A stretch of DNA of 6,802 nt from Anaerolineaceae bacterium (GTDB lineage: Bacteria > Chloroflexota > Anaerolineae > Anaerolineales > Anaerolineaceae). Of the stretch, positions 1 through 5,823 are shown in pieces. The position numbers and the translations under genes are program-made. The notes beneath the pieces are model-generated. The model searched no databases. It was given only the letters and a program-made list of their open reading frames with translations, and had not been told where the DNA came from. Within the stretch, counting starts at the first letter, position 1. Each line of letters begins with the position of its first letter. The stretch lies in the NCBI GenBank assembly GCA_030620065.1, contig JAUXFJ010000088.1, positions 1 to 6,802 on the forward strand, in the 5' to 3' direction.

Positions 1-479
1 GTCTGCATGATTGGGATGTCTGGGCTGTCGCTTCTACGCAGGAGGAAGAAACCTTGGGCGGTGCGTTGACCTCACCATTTGAGATCCAACCTGATTTGGC
101 GATTGTGGTTGATGTTGGTTTCGCCAAGGGACCTGGCGGCTCTGATTGGCGTGTGCTGCCGTTGGGTGAGGGCATTGGGTTGGGATGGGGTCCCAATATC
201 CACCCGGCACTTTACAAAGCTATGGAGGAGAAAGCGATCGATCTTGAGATCCCTTATAGTCGCGACCTCATGCCGCGTATGTCCGGTACGGATGCAACCG
301 CAGTTCAGATCGTGCGCGAGGGCATTCCCACTGCAGTTTTGGGCATTCCACTGCGCTATATGCATACGCCTGTGGAAATGGTCTCTATCAAGGACATCAA
401 GCGCGTTGGGCGTTTGATGGCGGAATTCATCAGTGACTTAAAACCTGACTTCATTGAATCTATCAAGTGGGAAGATTAA
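1..479 (+). CDS. M42 family metallopeptidase, C-terminal part (5'-truncated by window edge)
   Basis: This is the C-terminal 158 residues of an M42 (glutamyl/leucyl aminopeptidase, TET-type) metallopeptidase. The frame is open from codon 3-5 to the left edge, so the gene starts outside the window; the in-frame TTG at 54 is internal. Visible landmarks are the catalytic/metal Glu pair in TQEEETLGGA (fragment residues 12-21), the metal-ligand Asp in VVDVG (nt 111-113), the MSGTDA segment that matches the GGTD region of relatives, and the last metal-ligand His in LRYMHTPVEM (nt 363-365). The N-terminal His/Asp ligands and the bridging Asp are not in the window. Family members are cytoplasmic dinuclear-metal aminopeptidases that trim peptides. 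The sequence after the Glu pair (ETLGG) departs from the VGLRG/VGIRG of the two downstream copies, so it belongs to a different M42 subgroup. The stop is three bases before the next gene, implying co-transcription. The family is certain; the substrate preference is unknown. Confidence 0.95.
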   Translation, partial: LHDWDVWAVASTQEEETLGGALTSPFEIQPDLAIVVDVGFAKGPGGSDWRVLPLGEGIGLGWGPNIHPALYKAMEEKAIDLEIPYSRDLMPRMSGTDATAVQIVREGIPTAVLGIPLRYMHTPVEMVSIKDIKRVGRLMAEFISDLKPDFIESIKWED

Positions 480-482
480 CCC

Positions 483-1571
483 ATGACAAAAAAACCTGAA
501 ATTTCAAAATCAAAAGTGCTGCAGATTAGCAAGAGTCAAATTGAACTTCTCGAAAAGCTCTGCAATGCCGTTGCAGTCTCTGGTGATGAACAAGAGGTAC
601 GCCAGATCGTCCTTGAAGAAGTTAAATCAGTCGCTGACGAGGTCAAGGTTGATGCTCTCGGTAATGTGTTGGTAACGCGTTTTGGGCGTGGAGAGAAGCG
701 GCCGCGTGTGATGCTGGCTGCGCATATGGATGAAATTGGCTTTATGCTTGTTAAGGATGATGGAGGCGGATTATTTGAATTTGTAGCCATCGGTGGTATC
801 GATGAGAGGCAAATGGTCGCTAAATCTGTGTTGGTAGGGCAGGAGCACCTGCCCGGCGTCATCGGTGCCAAACCGATCCACCTAACTAAAAAGGAAGAAC
901 GCAAAAATACACTGAAGATTGACCAGATGCGCATCGATATGGGGCTTGACATTGGCAGCAAGGTAAAGATTGGCGATCGGGCGAGCTTCGCAACACGCTT
1001 TGAGATGATAGGACCCAGCATCCGTGCGAAAGCTTTGGATGACCGTTTGGGCGTCGTCAACCTGATCGAGTTGATCAAACATGCACCTGATAATATTGAT
1101 CTCCTGGCAGCTTTCACAGTTCAAGAGGAGGTCGGTTTGCGGGGGGCACGTGTGGCTGCTTACGCCTTTGACCCTGATATGGCTTTCGCGCTGGATTCAA
1201 CCCCGGCGAGGGATTTGCCAGTCTGGGAAAGTGATGACGATAATGTGAACTATAATACACGCCTTGACCAGGGTCCTGCTATTTATTTGATGGACTCTGC
1301 GACTATCGCTGATCGGCGTTTGGTCGACTTGTTAGTAAAAGCGGCAGCGGCGGAAGGTATTCCTTATCAATTCAGGCAGCCCAACCGCGGGGGTACGGAT
1401 GCGGGTGCTATTCATAAATCGCGCGCTGGCATTCCCAGCATATCCGTTTCTGTGCCGCAGCGCTATATCCATACTGCGGCAGGTCTTGTACGCCATGACG
1501 ATTGGGCGCATACCCTGCAGTTGATGCACGTGGCTTTGAGCCGGATTACTTCGGATACGTTAAAACGTTAA
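483..1571 (+). CDS. M42 family metallopeptidase, complete (second paralogue)
   Basis: A 362-residue aminopeptidase of family M42, close to the usual length of about 340-360. All expected dinuclear metal and catalytic positions can be read: His81 and Asp83 in AHMDEIG, bridging Asp186 in KALDDR, Glu215-Glu216 in QEEVGLRGA, Asp238 in ALDST, and His330 in RYIHT. The GGTDAGAI segment (303-310) is also typical. The middle (roughly 90-170) corresponds to the inserted beta domain used for oligomer assembly in TET particles, here with the longer KPIHLTKKEERK form. About 20 residues of Lys/Ser-rich sequence precede the first conserved block (LLEKLCNAVAVSGDE), so the true start could be slightly downstream. 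ATG 483 is kept because it follows the previous stop by three bases with a weak purine stretch (GGGAAG) upstream. The region after the last His (TAAGLVRHDDW) lacks the P-x-E of the other two copies. It probably hydrolyses N-terminal residues of cytoplasmic peptides; its specificity cannot be read. Confidence 0.95.
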   Translation: MTKKPEISKSKVLQISKSQIELLEKLCNAVAVSGDEQEVRQIVLEEVKSVADEVKVDALGNVLVTRFGRGEKRPRVMLAAHMDEIGFMLVKDDGGGLFEFVAIGGIDERQMVAKSVLVGQEHLPGVIGAKPIHLTKKEERKNTLKIDQMRIDMGLDIGSKVKIGDRASFATRFEMIGPSIRAKALDDRLGVVNLIELIKHAPDNIDLLAAFTVQEEVGLRGARVAAYAFDPDMAFALDSTPARDLPVWESDDDNVNYNTRLDQGPAIYLMDSATIADRRLVDLLVKAAAAEGIPYQFRQPNRGGTDAGAIHKSRAGIPSISVSVPQRYIHTAAGLVRHDDWAHTLQLMHVALSRITSDTLKR

Positions 1572-1611
1572 GGTCTTAGATCGAGCATGACCTCATGAGG
1601 ACTCGCTAACC
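1572..1611 (+). other. Possible mRNA hairpin in the spacer between two M42 genes
   Basis: The 64-base gap between the second and third M42 genes contains complementary segments that could fold. TTAG (1576-1579) pairs with CTAA (1606-1609), and CGAG (1582-1585) with CTCG (1602-1605), with a two-base bulge. A perfect 10-base palindrome, CCTCATGAGG, lies inside at 1591-1600. No run of T follows, so it is not a standard intrinsic terminator. It could be a processing or attenuation element, or chance. The next gene has its own good ribosome site, AGGAG at 1624-1628, seven bases from its ATG. Confidence 0.25.
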
Positions 1612-1635
1612 TATAAATGTTTCAGGAGATGTTGA

Positions 1636-2631
1636 ATGAAATCACTGATTAAAAAACTTGTTGAAATACCAGGACCCTCCGGATTTGAAGAGCAGATCCG
1701 GGCAGCGGTACAGAGGGAGATCAAAGATCACGCTGATGAGATAAAGGTAGATGCTTTGGGGAACCTGATTGCCCGCAAAGGAAAGAAGAAAGATGGTGGA
1801 CTACGTATCATGCTGTCAGCACATATTGATGAGATCGGGCTGATGGTAACGCATGTGGATGATAATGGATTTGCACGCTTCATTGGTATAGGGGGTATCA
1901 ATCCGCTGACTTGTTATGGCGGGCGGGTGTTGTTTATGAATGGGACCCGTGGCGTGATCGGCGTGGAAAAGCTGGAAAGCGGGAAGTTGCCCAAATTGGC
2001 GCAGCTCTTTATTGATGTCGGTGCAAGCAACCAGGATAACTGCCCGATTGGGGTGGGTGACGTGTGCGGGTTTGAGCGCCCCTTCCTCGAGCTTGGAGAC
2101 AGGCTGGTTGCCAAGTCGATGGATGACCGCATAGCGGCAGTTATCGCGATCGAAGCCATGCGCGCGATAACTGATACACCGCATGAACTTTATTTTGTTT
2201 TCAGTGTGCAGGAAGAAGTCGGTATAAGGGGCGCGATCACAGCTGCTTATGGCGTCGACCCTGACCTTGGACTGGCGATTGATGTCACGCGTAGCGGTGA
2301 TACTCCGAAGAGTGTCAAAATGGAAACTGCCTTGGGCAAAGGTCCGGCTGTAAAAGTGCGTGATTCCAGCTTCATTGCAGACCCGCGCGTGGTTAACTGG
2401 ATGGTTGAAACAGCAAAGCAAGCTGGTATTCCCTATCAGCTTGAAGTGCTCGAAGCGGGTGGTACGGATGGGCGCGCGATTCAATTGACGCGTGCAGGTG
2501 TTCCAACAGGTTGCCTGTCAATCCCATGCCGCTATATTCATTCGCCATCCGAGATGGTGGACAAGAACGATGTCCAGAACGCGGTGAAATTGCTGGTTGC
2601 GTTGCTCAGCCAACCAATCAAACTTGGTTGA
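1636..2631 (+). CDS. M42 family metallopeptidase, complete (third paralogue)
   Basis: A 331-residue M42 aminopeptidase of compact length. The full ligand set is present: His63 and Asp65 in AHIDEIG, bridging Asp163 in SMDDR, Glu193-Glu194 in QEEVGIRGA, Asp216 in AIDVT, and His302 in RYIHSPSEM. GGTDGRAI (275-282) is the conserved loop before the last strand. It begins directly with the conserved LVEIPGPSGFEE block, without the N-terminal extension of the second copy, and its inserted middle domain is shorter (EKLESGKLPK instead of the KPIHLTKKEERK form). ATG 1636 is well supported by AGGAG at 1624-1628. Known family members assemble into dodecameric tetrahedra and act on short peptides, often after the proteasome or other proteases. 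Here it is the last gene of an M42 run and is likely co-transcribed with the copies upstream despite the 64-base spacer. No signal peptide is seen, consistent with a cytoplasmic site. The family is certain; whether it is a leucyl, glutamyl or lysyl enzyme is not decidable. Confidence 0.97.
   Translation: MKSLIKKLVEIPGPSGFEEQIRAAVQREIKDHADEIKVDALGNLIARKGKKKDGGLRIMLSAHIDEIGLMVTHVDDNGFARFIGIGGINPLTCYGGRVLFMNGTRGVIGVEKLESGKLPKLAQLFIDVGASNQDNCPIGVGDVCGFERPFLELGDRLVAKSMDDRIAAVIAIEAMRAITDTPHELYFVFSVQEEVGIRGAITAAYGVDPDLGLAIDVTRSGDTPKSVKMETALGKGPAVKVRDSSFIADPRVVNWMVETAKQAGIPYQLEVLEAGGTDGRAIQLTRAGVPTGCLSIPCRYIHSPSEMVDKNDVQNAVKLLVALLSQPIKLG
2611..2630 (+). terminator. Weak stem-loop over the stop codon of the third M42 gene
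   Basis: A perfect 7-base inverted repeat, CAACCAA (2611-2617) and TTGGTTG (2624-2630), encloses a six-base loop and overlaps the TGA stop. The stem is only moderately GC-rich, and the only T-rich stretch (CTTT at 2641-2644) is about ten bases away, so this is at best a weak terminator or an mRNA 3'-end stabiliser at the end of the M42 cluster. Confidence 0.3.
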
Positions 2632-2668
2632 ACTGGCAGTCTTTCCGCATGATTGCCTTTGTATACCG

Positions 2669-2674
2669 TATAAT
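2669..2674 (+). promoter_or_regulatory. Candidate -10 box of the lipoprotein gene
   Basis: A consensus TATAAT lies 45 bases upstream of the ATG at 2720, in an 88-base AT-rich gap. No good -35 hexamer is seen at 16-18 bases: position 2646-2651 reads CGCATG, while TTGCCT at 2653-2658 is too close. The box is part of GTATACCGTATAATG, with TATA repeated seven bases apart. A promoter here is plausible from position and from the change of gene theme, but the missing -35 would imply an activator or another sigma factor. Confidence 0.45.
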
Positions 2675-2719
2675 GTGATCATACTTGGATTTGTGTAAAG
2701 TCAGAAGATAATAGATTAA

Positions 2720-4090
2720 ATGGATGTGAGGTTTATGCATAAACAGCGTGAGCAGGTTCTCAAAAAGGTTGGAAAAGGTGCCAAGCTGCAGATGGTTATG
2801 GCTGTAATTTTCTTATTCAGCCTAGTGGCTTGCGAGGGGCTGCCTTTTGATCTTAATATCCCTTGGCTGATACCAGAATCTGGTACACCTACAATAACGC
2901 CCACGCCTGAGACTGTGGATCCAACAACTGATCCATCTGCTGAGGTTGAATCAACACCAGCACCCCCACCGGAAAGCCTGACAATTTGGATCCCGCCTGA
3001 ATTTGACCCTGACGGGGATAGTCAGGCAGCAAATTTACTTAAAGCGCAGCTTCAAGCTTTTTCAGACAACAATGATGGCATCACTATTAACCTGCGCGTG
3101 AAGGATGCCAGTGGGCCTGGCGGTTTACTGGATGCATTGACGGCTACAAGCGCTGCCGCGCCAGCTGTATTGCCAGACCTGATCGCCCTACAGCGTAAAG
3201 ACCTGGAGGCAGCGGCACTTAAATCCCTTGTCTATCCCCTTGATAATCTTACAAGCATTACAGATGATACGGATTGGTATCCTTATGCACGCGATATGGC
3301 GCTTATCCAGGGTAGTGTGTTTGGGATTCCCTTCGCGGGAGATGCGTTGGCACTCATTTACCAAACCTCAGAAGTTGACTCACCTCCCAGCACTTGGGAA
3401 GGACTCTTTGAAGCATTGCAAGTTGTGGCTTTCCCGGCGGATGATTCGCAAGCTTATTTCACACTGGCACTCTATCAGGCAGCAGGTGGAGCGGTGCAAG
3501 ATAACCAACGCCGGCCAATTTTGGATGTCGAGCCTTTGACAGAAGTGTTTAAACTCTATCAAAGTGGAGTTGCTTCAGGTGATTTTAGCAATCTCTTACT
3601 GGAATATCAGACTGAGGGTCAGGTTTGGCAGGCTTATCAAGAAGGTCTTGCAGACTGTGCGGTGGTTTCTGTTTCGCGTTTTCTGCAGGAAAGTCCTGCG
3701 GACACAAGTATGATTCCATTGTTACCTGTATCTGATATCACCCTATCGATGGGTTCAGGGTGGGTATGGGCTTTGGCTACACCGCAAGCGGAACGGCAGG
3801 TGCTGACCATCAAGTTGGCTGAGCATCTTGTGGATAGCGCATTTCTTTCTGAATGGAATTATGAGATCAAGACTATGCCACCGAGACCATCTGCTCTTGA
3901 GGGTTGGGAAAATCAGAGCTTAAGATCCCTGCTCAGTCAAATCTCGGTGATGACCGTCCTGCGTCCTTCAAATGACATCATCACTAGCCTGGGACCAATT
4001 CTCAGGGATGCGGTAATTCAAATCTTGCAAGAACAGGTTGATCCTGCTCAAGCTGCCCAGGTGGCGCAAGAAAGCCTGCAGAAACCATGA
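2720..4090 (+). CDS. Extracellular solute-binding lipoprotein (family 1-like), orphan
   Basis: A 456-residue predicted lipoprotein. A basic N-region (KKVGKGAK) and a hydrophobic stretch (about 23-37) end in a lipobox, LVAC, with lipidated Cys38 and Glu at +2. A Thr/Pro/Glu-rich linker follows (about 52-86) and then a globular domain from about 87. That domain resembles periplasmic binding proteins of the sugar-type family 1 (UgpB/MalE-like): a VYPLDNL segment (171-177), VFGIPF (200-205), STWEGLFEAL (224-233), the GLADCAVVSVSRFL strand-helix (309-322), and MPPRPSAL (386-393), the usual position of the LPTRP-type motif. It should sit on the outer face of the membrane and bind a solute. No ABC permease or ATPase gene adjoins it, so the ligand and partner are open. 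ATG 2735 is an alternative start five codons in, preceded by GAGG at only three bases; both starts keep the signal peptide. The stop overlaps the next start (ATGA), so the two products are probably made together. The call as a binding protein is fairly sure; the ligand is unknown. Confidence 0.8.
   Translation: MDVRFMHKQREQVLKKVGKGAKLQMVMAVIFLFSLVACEGLPFDLNIPWLIPESGTPTITPTPETVDPTTDPSAEVESTPAPPPESLTIWIPPEFDPDGDSQAANLLKAQLQAFSDNNDGITINLRVKDASGPGGLLDALTATSAAAPAVLPDLIALQRKDLEAAALKSLVYPLDNLTSITDDTDWYPYARDMALIQGSVFGIPFAGDALALIYQTSEVDSPPSTWEGLFEALQVVAFPADDSQAYFTLALYQAAGGAVQDNQRRPILDVEPLTEVFKLYQSGVASGDFSNLLLEYQTEGQVWQAYQEGLADCAVVSVSRFLQESPADTSMIPLLPVSDITLSMGSGWVWALATPQAERQVLTIKLAEHLVDSAFLSEWNYEIKTMPPRPSALEGWENQSLRSLLSQISVMTVLRPSNDIITSLGPILRDAVIQILQEQVDPAQAAQVAQESLQKP
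2731..2744. repeat. 14-base perfect palindrome at the lipoprotein start
   Basis: GTTTATGCATAAAC is a perfect inverted repeat that spans the alternative start codon at 2735. Its right ten bases, ATGCATAAAC, recur in the same orientation at 4486-4495, just beyond the two-gene unit. It could be an operator or mRNA structure at the start site, but a palindrome of this length is not rare by chance in a window of this size. Confidence 0.3.
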
Positions 4091-4434
4091 GCATATCCCC
4101 GAAAAGTAATTCCCCTCAACCGCACCGCATTTGGCTTGGTGCTCAAACTGCATTAATAGTTCTGGTGGTGATGGTTGTGTTGATGACGATCCTGGCTTGG
4201 GTAACACCGGATGCCAGCAATGTGTTTGCCCAGAATTCAACTGATACATTGGAAAATGTAGAACTTACTGCAACCACGACTCCCATACTCGAAACTGAGG
4301 AAAGCCAAGCGCCTTCCCCTGAAGAAGTGGGTTATATGGATGGGGTCATCTTTTGTGGCACGATTCTGGTGCTGACGCTGCTTTTAGGAACGCTGCGGGA
4401 GATTTTGTGGTATCGCAAGAAAAGTCAGTCATAA
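4087..4434 (+). CDS. Small membrane protein of unknown function, coupled to the lipoprotein
   Basis: I do not recognise this 115-residue protein. It has a short polar N-terminus, a strongly hydrophobic segment (about 17-39), a Thr/Glu/Pro/Ser-rich acidic loop (about 41-82, including TATTTP), a second hydrophobic segment (about 84-106), and a basic tail (REILWYRKKSQS). By the positive-inside rule both ends should be cytoplasmic and the acidic loop outside. Alternatively VFAQN (47-51) could be a signal peptidase site, which would leave a protein with a single C-terminal anchor. Its ATG overlaps the stop of the lipoprotein gene by four bases (ATGA), the classic arrangement for translational coupling, and no separate strong ribosome site is seen. 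The composition of the loop echoes the Thr/Pro/Glu linker of the lipoprotein, and both would lie outside the membrane. A partner, anchor or chaperone role for the lipoprotein is a reasonable guess only. The gene is likely real because of the overlap and the coherent membrane architecture. Confidence 0.6.
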   Translation: MSISPKSNSPQPHRIWLGAQTALIVLVVMVVLMTILAWVTPDASNVFAQNSTDTLENVELTATTTPILETEESQAPSPEEVGYMDGVIFCGTILVLTLLLGTLREILWYRKKSQS

Positions 4435-4624
4435 ACACTTTTGTAATCTGAACAATCAGACTCATAGTTAAGGCGCTCTGGATGCATGCATAAACGAGCT
4501 TCCTAGGTTACTTGCCTCTATTGTGTTGCCTTGCAATGGGATTGTATTGACTATCATATCATCCAGTACATTCAAGCGATTAATATCAAAAAAGAAAGTT
4601 ACTTTGAAGGTATGGTTATCTAAG

Positions 4625-4648
4625 GCAACAATGTCACTTCAATGTTGC
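4625..4648. promoter_or_regulatory. Inverted repeat overlapping the expected -35 region (candidate operator)
   Basis: GCAACAATG (4625-4633) and CAATGTTGC (4640-4648) form an inverted repeat with eight of nine positions complementary and a six-base centre. Its right arm covers the place where a -35 hexamer would sit for the TATAAT at 4665. That position and symmetry suit a dimeric regulator binding site controlling the M24 gene. It could also be a chance hairpin. Confidence 0.35.
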
Positions 4649-4664
4649 AGTTTTGCACTTGCGA

Positions 4665-4670
4665 TATAAT
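4665..4670 (+). promoter_or_regulatory. Candidate -10 box of the M24 peptidase/MFS unit
   Basis: A consensus TATAAT sits 26 bases upstream of the start codon, giving a predicted leader of about 20 bases that contains GGAGG (4686-4690) six bases before ATG 4697. The -35 is weak: 17 bases upstream reads ATGTTG, and TTGCAG at 4645-4650 is spaced by only 14. The strong -10, short leader and good ribosome site together make this the best promoter candidate in the window. Confidence 0.55.
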
Positions 4671-4696
4671 AAGCCAAGTCTCGCTGGAGGTTACAC

Positions 4697-5821
4697 ATGT
4701 CTGAACGGATCGAGCGTTTGTTGAAACTTATTCATCAAGAGGGTTACACAGGCTTGGCGCTTAACCCCGGGCCCAGTTTGGTCTATCTTACTAGGCTTCA
4801 TTTCCACCTCATGGAAAGGCCGACTGTGGCTTTGTTCACAGACACTGGGGCAGCTGGCATCATCCTGCCTGCCCTGGAAGGAGCCAAGTTAACAAATTTA
4901 CCTTTGGCGATGGAAGTGTTTACTTTCGAAGATGATCCAGCAGCATGGGGGTCAGCTTTCCAGGAAGCGTTTATAGCATTAGGTTTGAATAGAGGACGGA
5001 TAGCTGTTGAACCGACTCGCCTGCGTGTTCTGGAACTGCGCTACCTTGAGGGGGCAGGTAAGGATGTGCAGTTTGTGGATGGCAGCGCCCTTCTAGCTTC
5101 ACTGAGGATGTGTAAAGATGCTGCTGAAATCAAGAAGATGCGTCAGGCAGCAATCATAGCTCAAAAGGCACTGTTAGAGACTTTGAAGGATGTCAAAGTT
5201 GGCATGAGCGAACGTGAGATTGCCAGTAAATTGATCATCCAGCTTTATAAGGCAGGGTCTGATACTGAGCTGCCATTCCAACCGATCGTAAGCAGCGGCC
5301 CGAACAGCGCCAACCCGCACGCGTTGCCTTCAGAGCGCCGTCTTCAACAGGGTGATCTGCTGCTCATTGATTGGGGCGCTGGTGTGGATGGCTATTTTTC
5401 CGATATCACGCGCGTATTTACCGTTGGCAAGGTTGACCCGGAACTGCTCAAGATAGGAGATATTGTCCTGGCAGCAAACCAGGCCGGGCGGGACAGTGGG
5501 GGCGCCGGTTTACTTGCTAGCGCAGTGGACTTGGCTGCCCGAGCAGTGATTGAGGCGGCTGGCTATGGCGCTTATTTTACGCACCGCACGGGGCACGGCT
5601 TGGGCATGGAAGGTCACGAAGCTCCTTATATTTATGCTGAAAACGGACGGATCTTAGAAGAAGGCATGACTTTCACGGTTGAACCAGGAATTTACTTGCC
5701 CGGACGCGGCGGTGTGCGTATTGAAGATGACGTGGTCGTTACAGAGGACGGACTTGAGAGTTTGACGGACTTGCCGCGCCAAGTCTTACCCCTGGAATCT
5801 TTTCACAAAGGTGATCTGTAA
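4697..5821 (+). CDS. M24 family metallopeptidase (Xaa-Pro aminopeptidase/dipeptidase type)
   Basis: A 374-residue cytoplasmic enzyme of the pita-bread (M24) fold, of a length typical for bacterial Xaa-Pro peptidases. The N-terminal creatinase-like domain spans about 1-130, and the catalytic domain about 143-360. All five metal ligands are present: Asp225 in LLIDWGAG, Asp236 in YFSDITR, His300 in RTGHGLG, Glu329 in TVEPGIYLPG and Glu343 in VRIEDDV. The accessory histidines His208 (NPHALPS), His296 and His307 (EGHEAP) fit the prolidase/aminopeptidase P branch and not methionine aminopeptidase or creatinase. It should cleave the bond between an N-terminal residue and proline, completing the breakdown of peptides that other aminopeptidases leave. 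ATG 4697 is supported by GGAGG six bases upstream. The MFS gene follows after two bases, and its ribosome site lies inside the end of this gene, so the pair is an operon. Whether it prefers dipeptides (PepQ-like) or longer peptides (PepP-like) cannot be told. Confidence 0.93.
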   Translation: MSERIERLLKLIHQEGYTGLALNPGPSLVYLTRLHFHLMERPTVALFTDTGAAGIILPALEGAKLTNLPLAMEVFTFEDDPAAWGSAFQEAFIALGLNRGRIAVEPTRLRVLELRYLEGAGKDVQFVDGSALLASLRMCKDAAEIKKMRQAAIIAQKALLETLKDVKVGMSEREIASKLIIQLYKAGSDTELPFQPIVSSGPNSANPHALPSERRLQQGDLLLIDWGAGVDGYFSDITRVFTVGKVDPELLKIGDIVLAANQAGRDSGGAGLLASAVDLAARAVIEAAGYGAYFTHRTGHGLGMEGHEAPYIYAENGRILEEGMTFTVEPGIYLPGRGGVRIEDDVVVTEDGLESLTDLPRQVLPLESFHKGDL

Positions 5822-5823
5822 AC

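Larger units (their letters stand above)
4435..4696. other. Non-coding gap between the membrane-protein and M24 genes
   Basis: This 262-base AT-rich interval has no credible ORF on either strand; the ATGs seen on the + strand (for example 4482 and 4611) hit stops within a few codons. It contains a small TCTGA/TCAGA stem (4447-4460), a 10-base palindrome ATGCATGCAT (4482-4491), an inverted repeat (4625-4648), a TATAAT box (4665-4670) and a Shine-Dalgarno sequence (4686-4690). No strong intrinsic terminator for the upstream genes is visible. No tRNA or recognisable riboswitch was found by eye. Confidence 0.7.

Noticed and set aside
54..479. A complete small gene starting at TTG 54
   Set aside because: The frame is open upstream to the window edge, and the codons before 54 encode the Q-E-E part of the M42 catalytic motif, so this is the tail of a longer gene.
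536..1117. Open frame on the - strand (193 codons) across the second M42 gene
   Set aside because: It is a shadow of a well-supported gene; the Ser/Arg/Pro-rich low-complexity translation is typical of antisense frames.
1612..1617. TATAAA before the third M42 gene as an internal promoter
   Set aside because: There is no -35-like hexamer at a suitable distance, and the AT-rich match alone is weak.
1816..2484. Long open frame on the - strand (222 codons) across the third M42 gene
   Set aside because: It lies wholly antisense to a gene with complete catalytic motifs. Its translation is rich in His, Arg and Cys, shows no recognisable domain, and has no supporting ribosome site.
4420..4442. AAAAGT/ACTTTT inverted repeat around the stop of the small membrane protein gene, as a terminator
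   Set aside because: The six-base stem is almost all A-T with an 11-base loop, too weak to act as an intrinsic terminator.
4547..4575. TTGACT as a -35 box for a second promoter in the 4435-4696 gap
   Set aside because: The 16-18-base downstream positions read ATTCAA-like sequences with poor -10 similarity, and no gene starts nearby.
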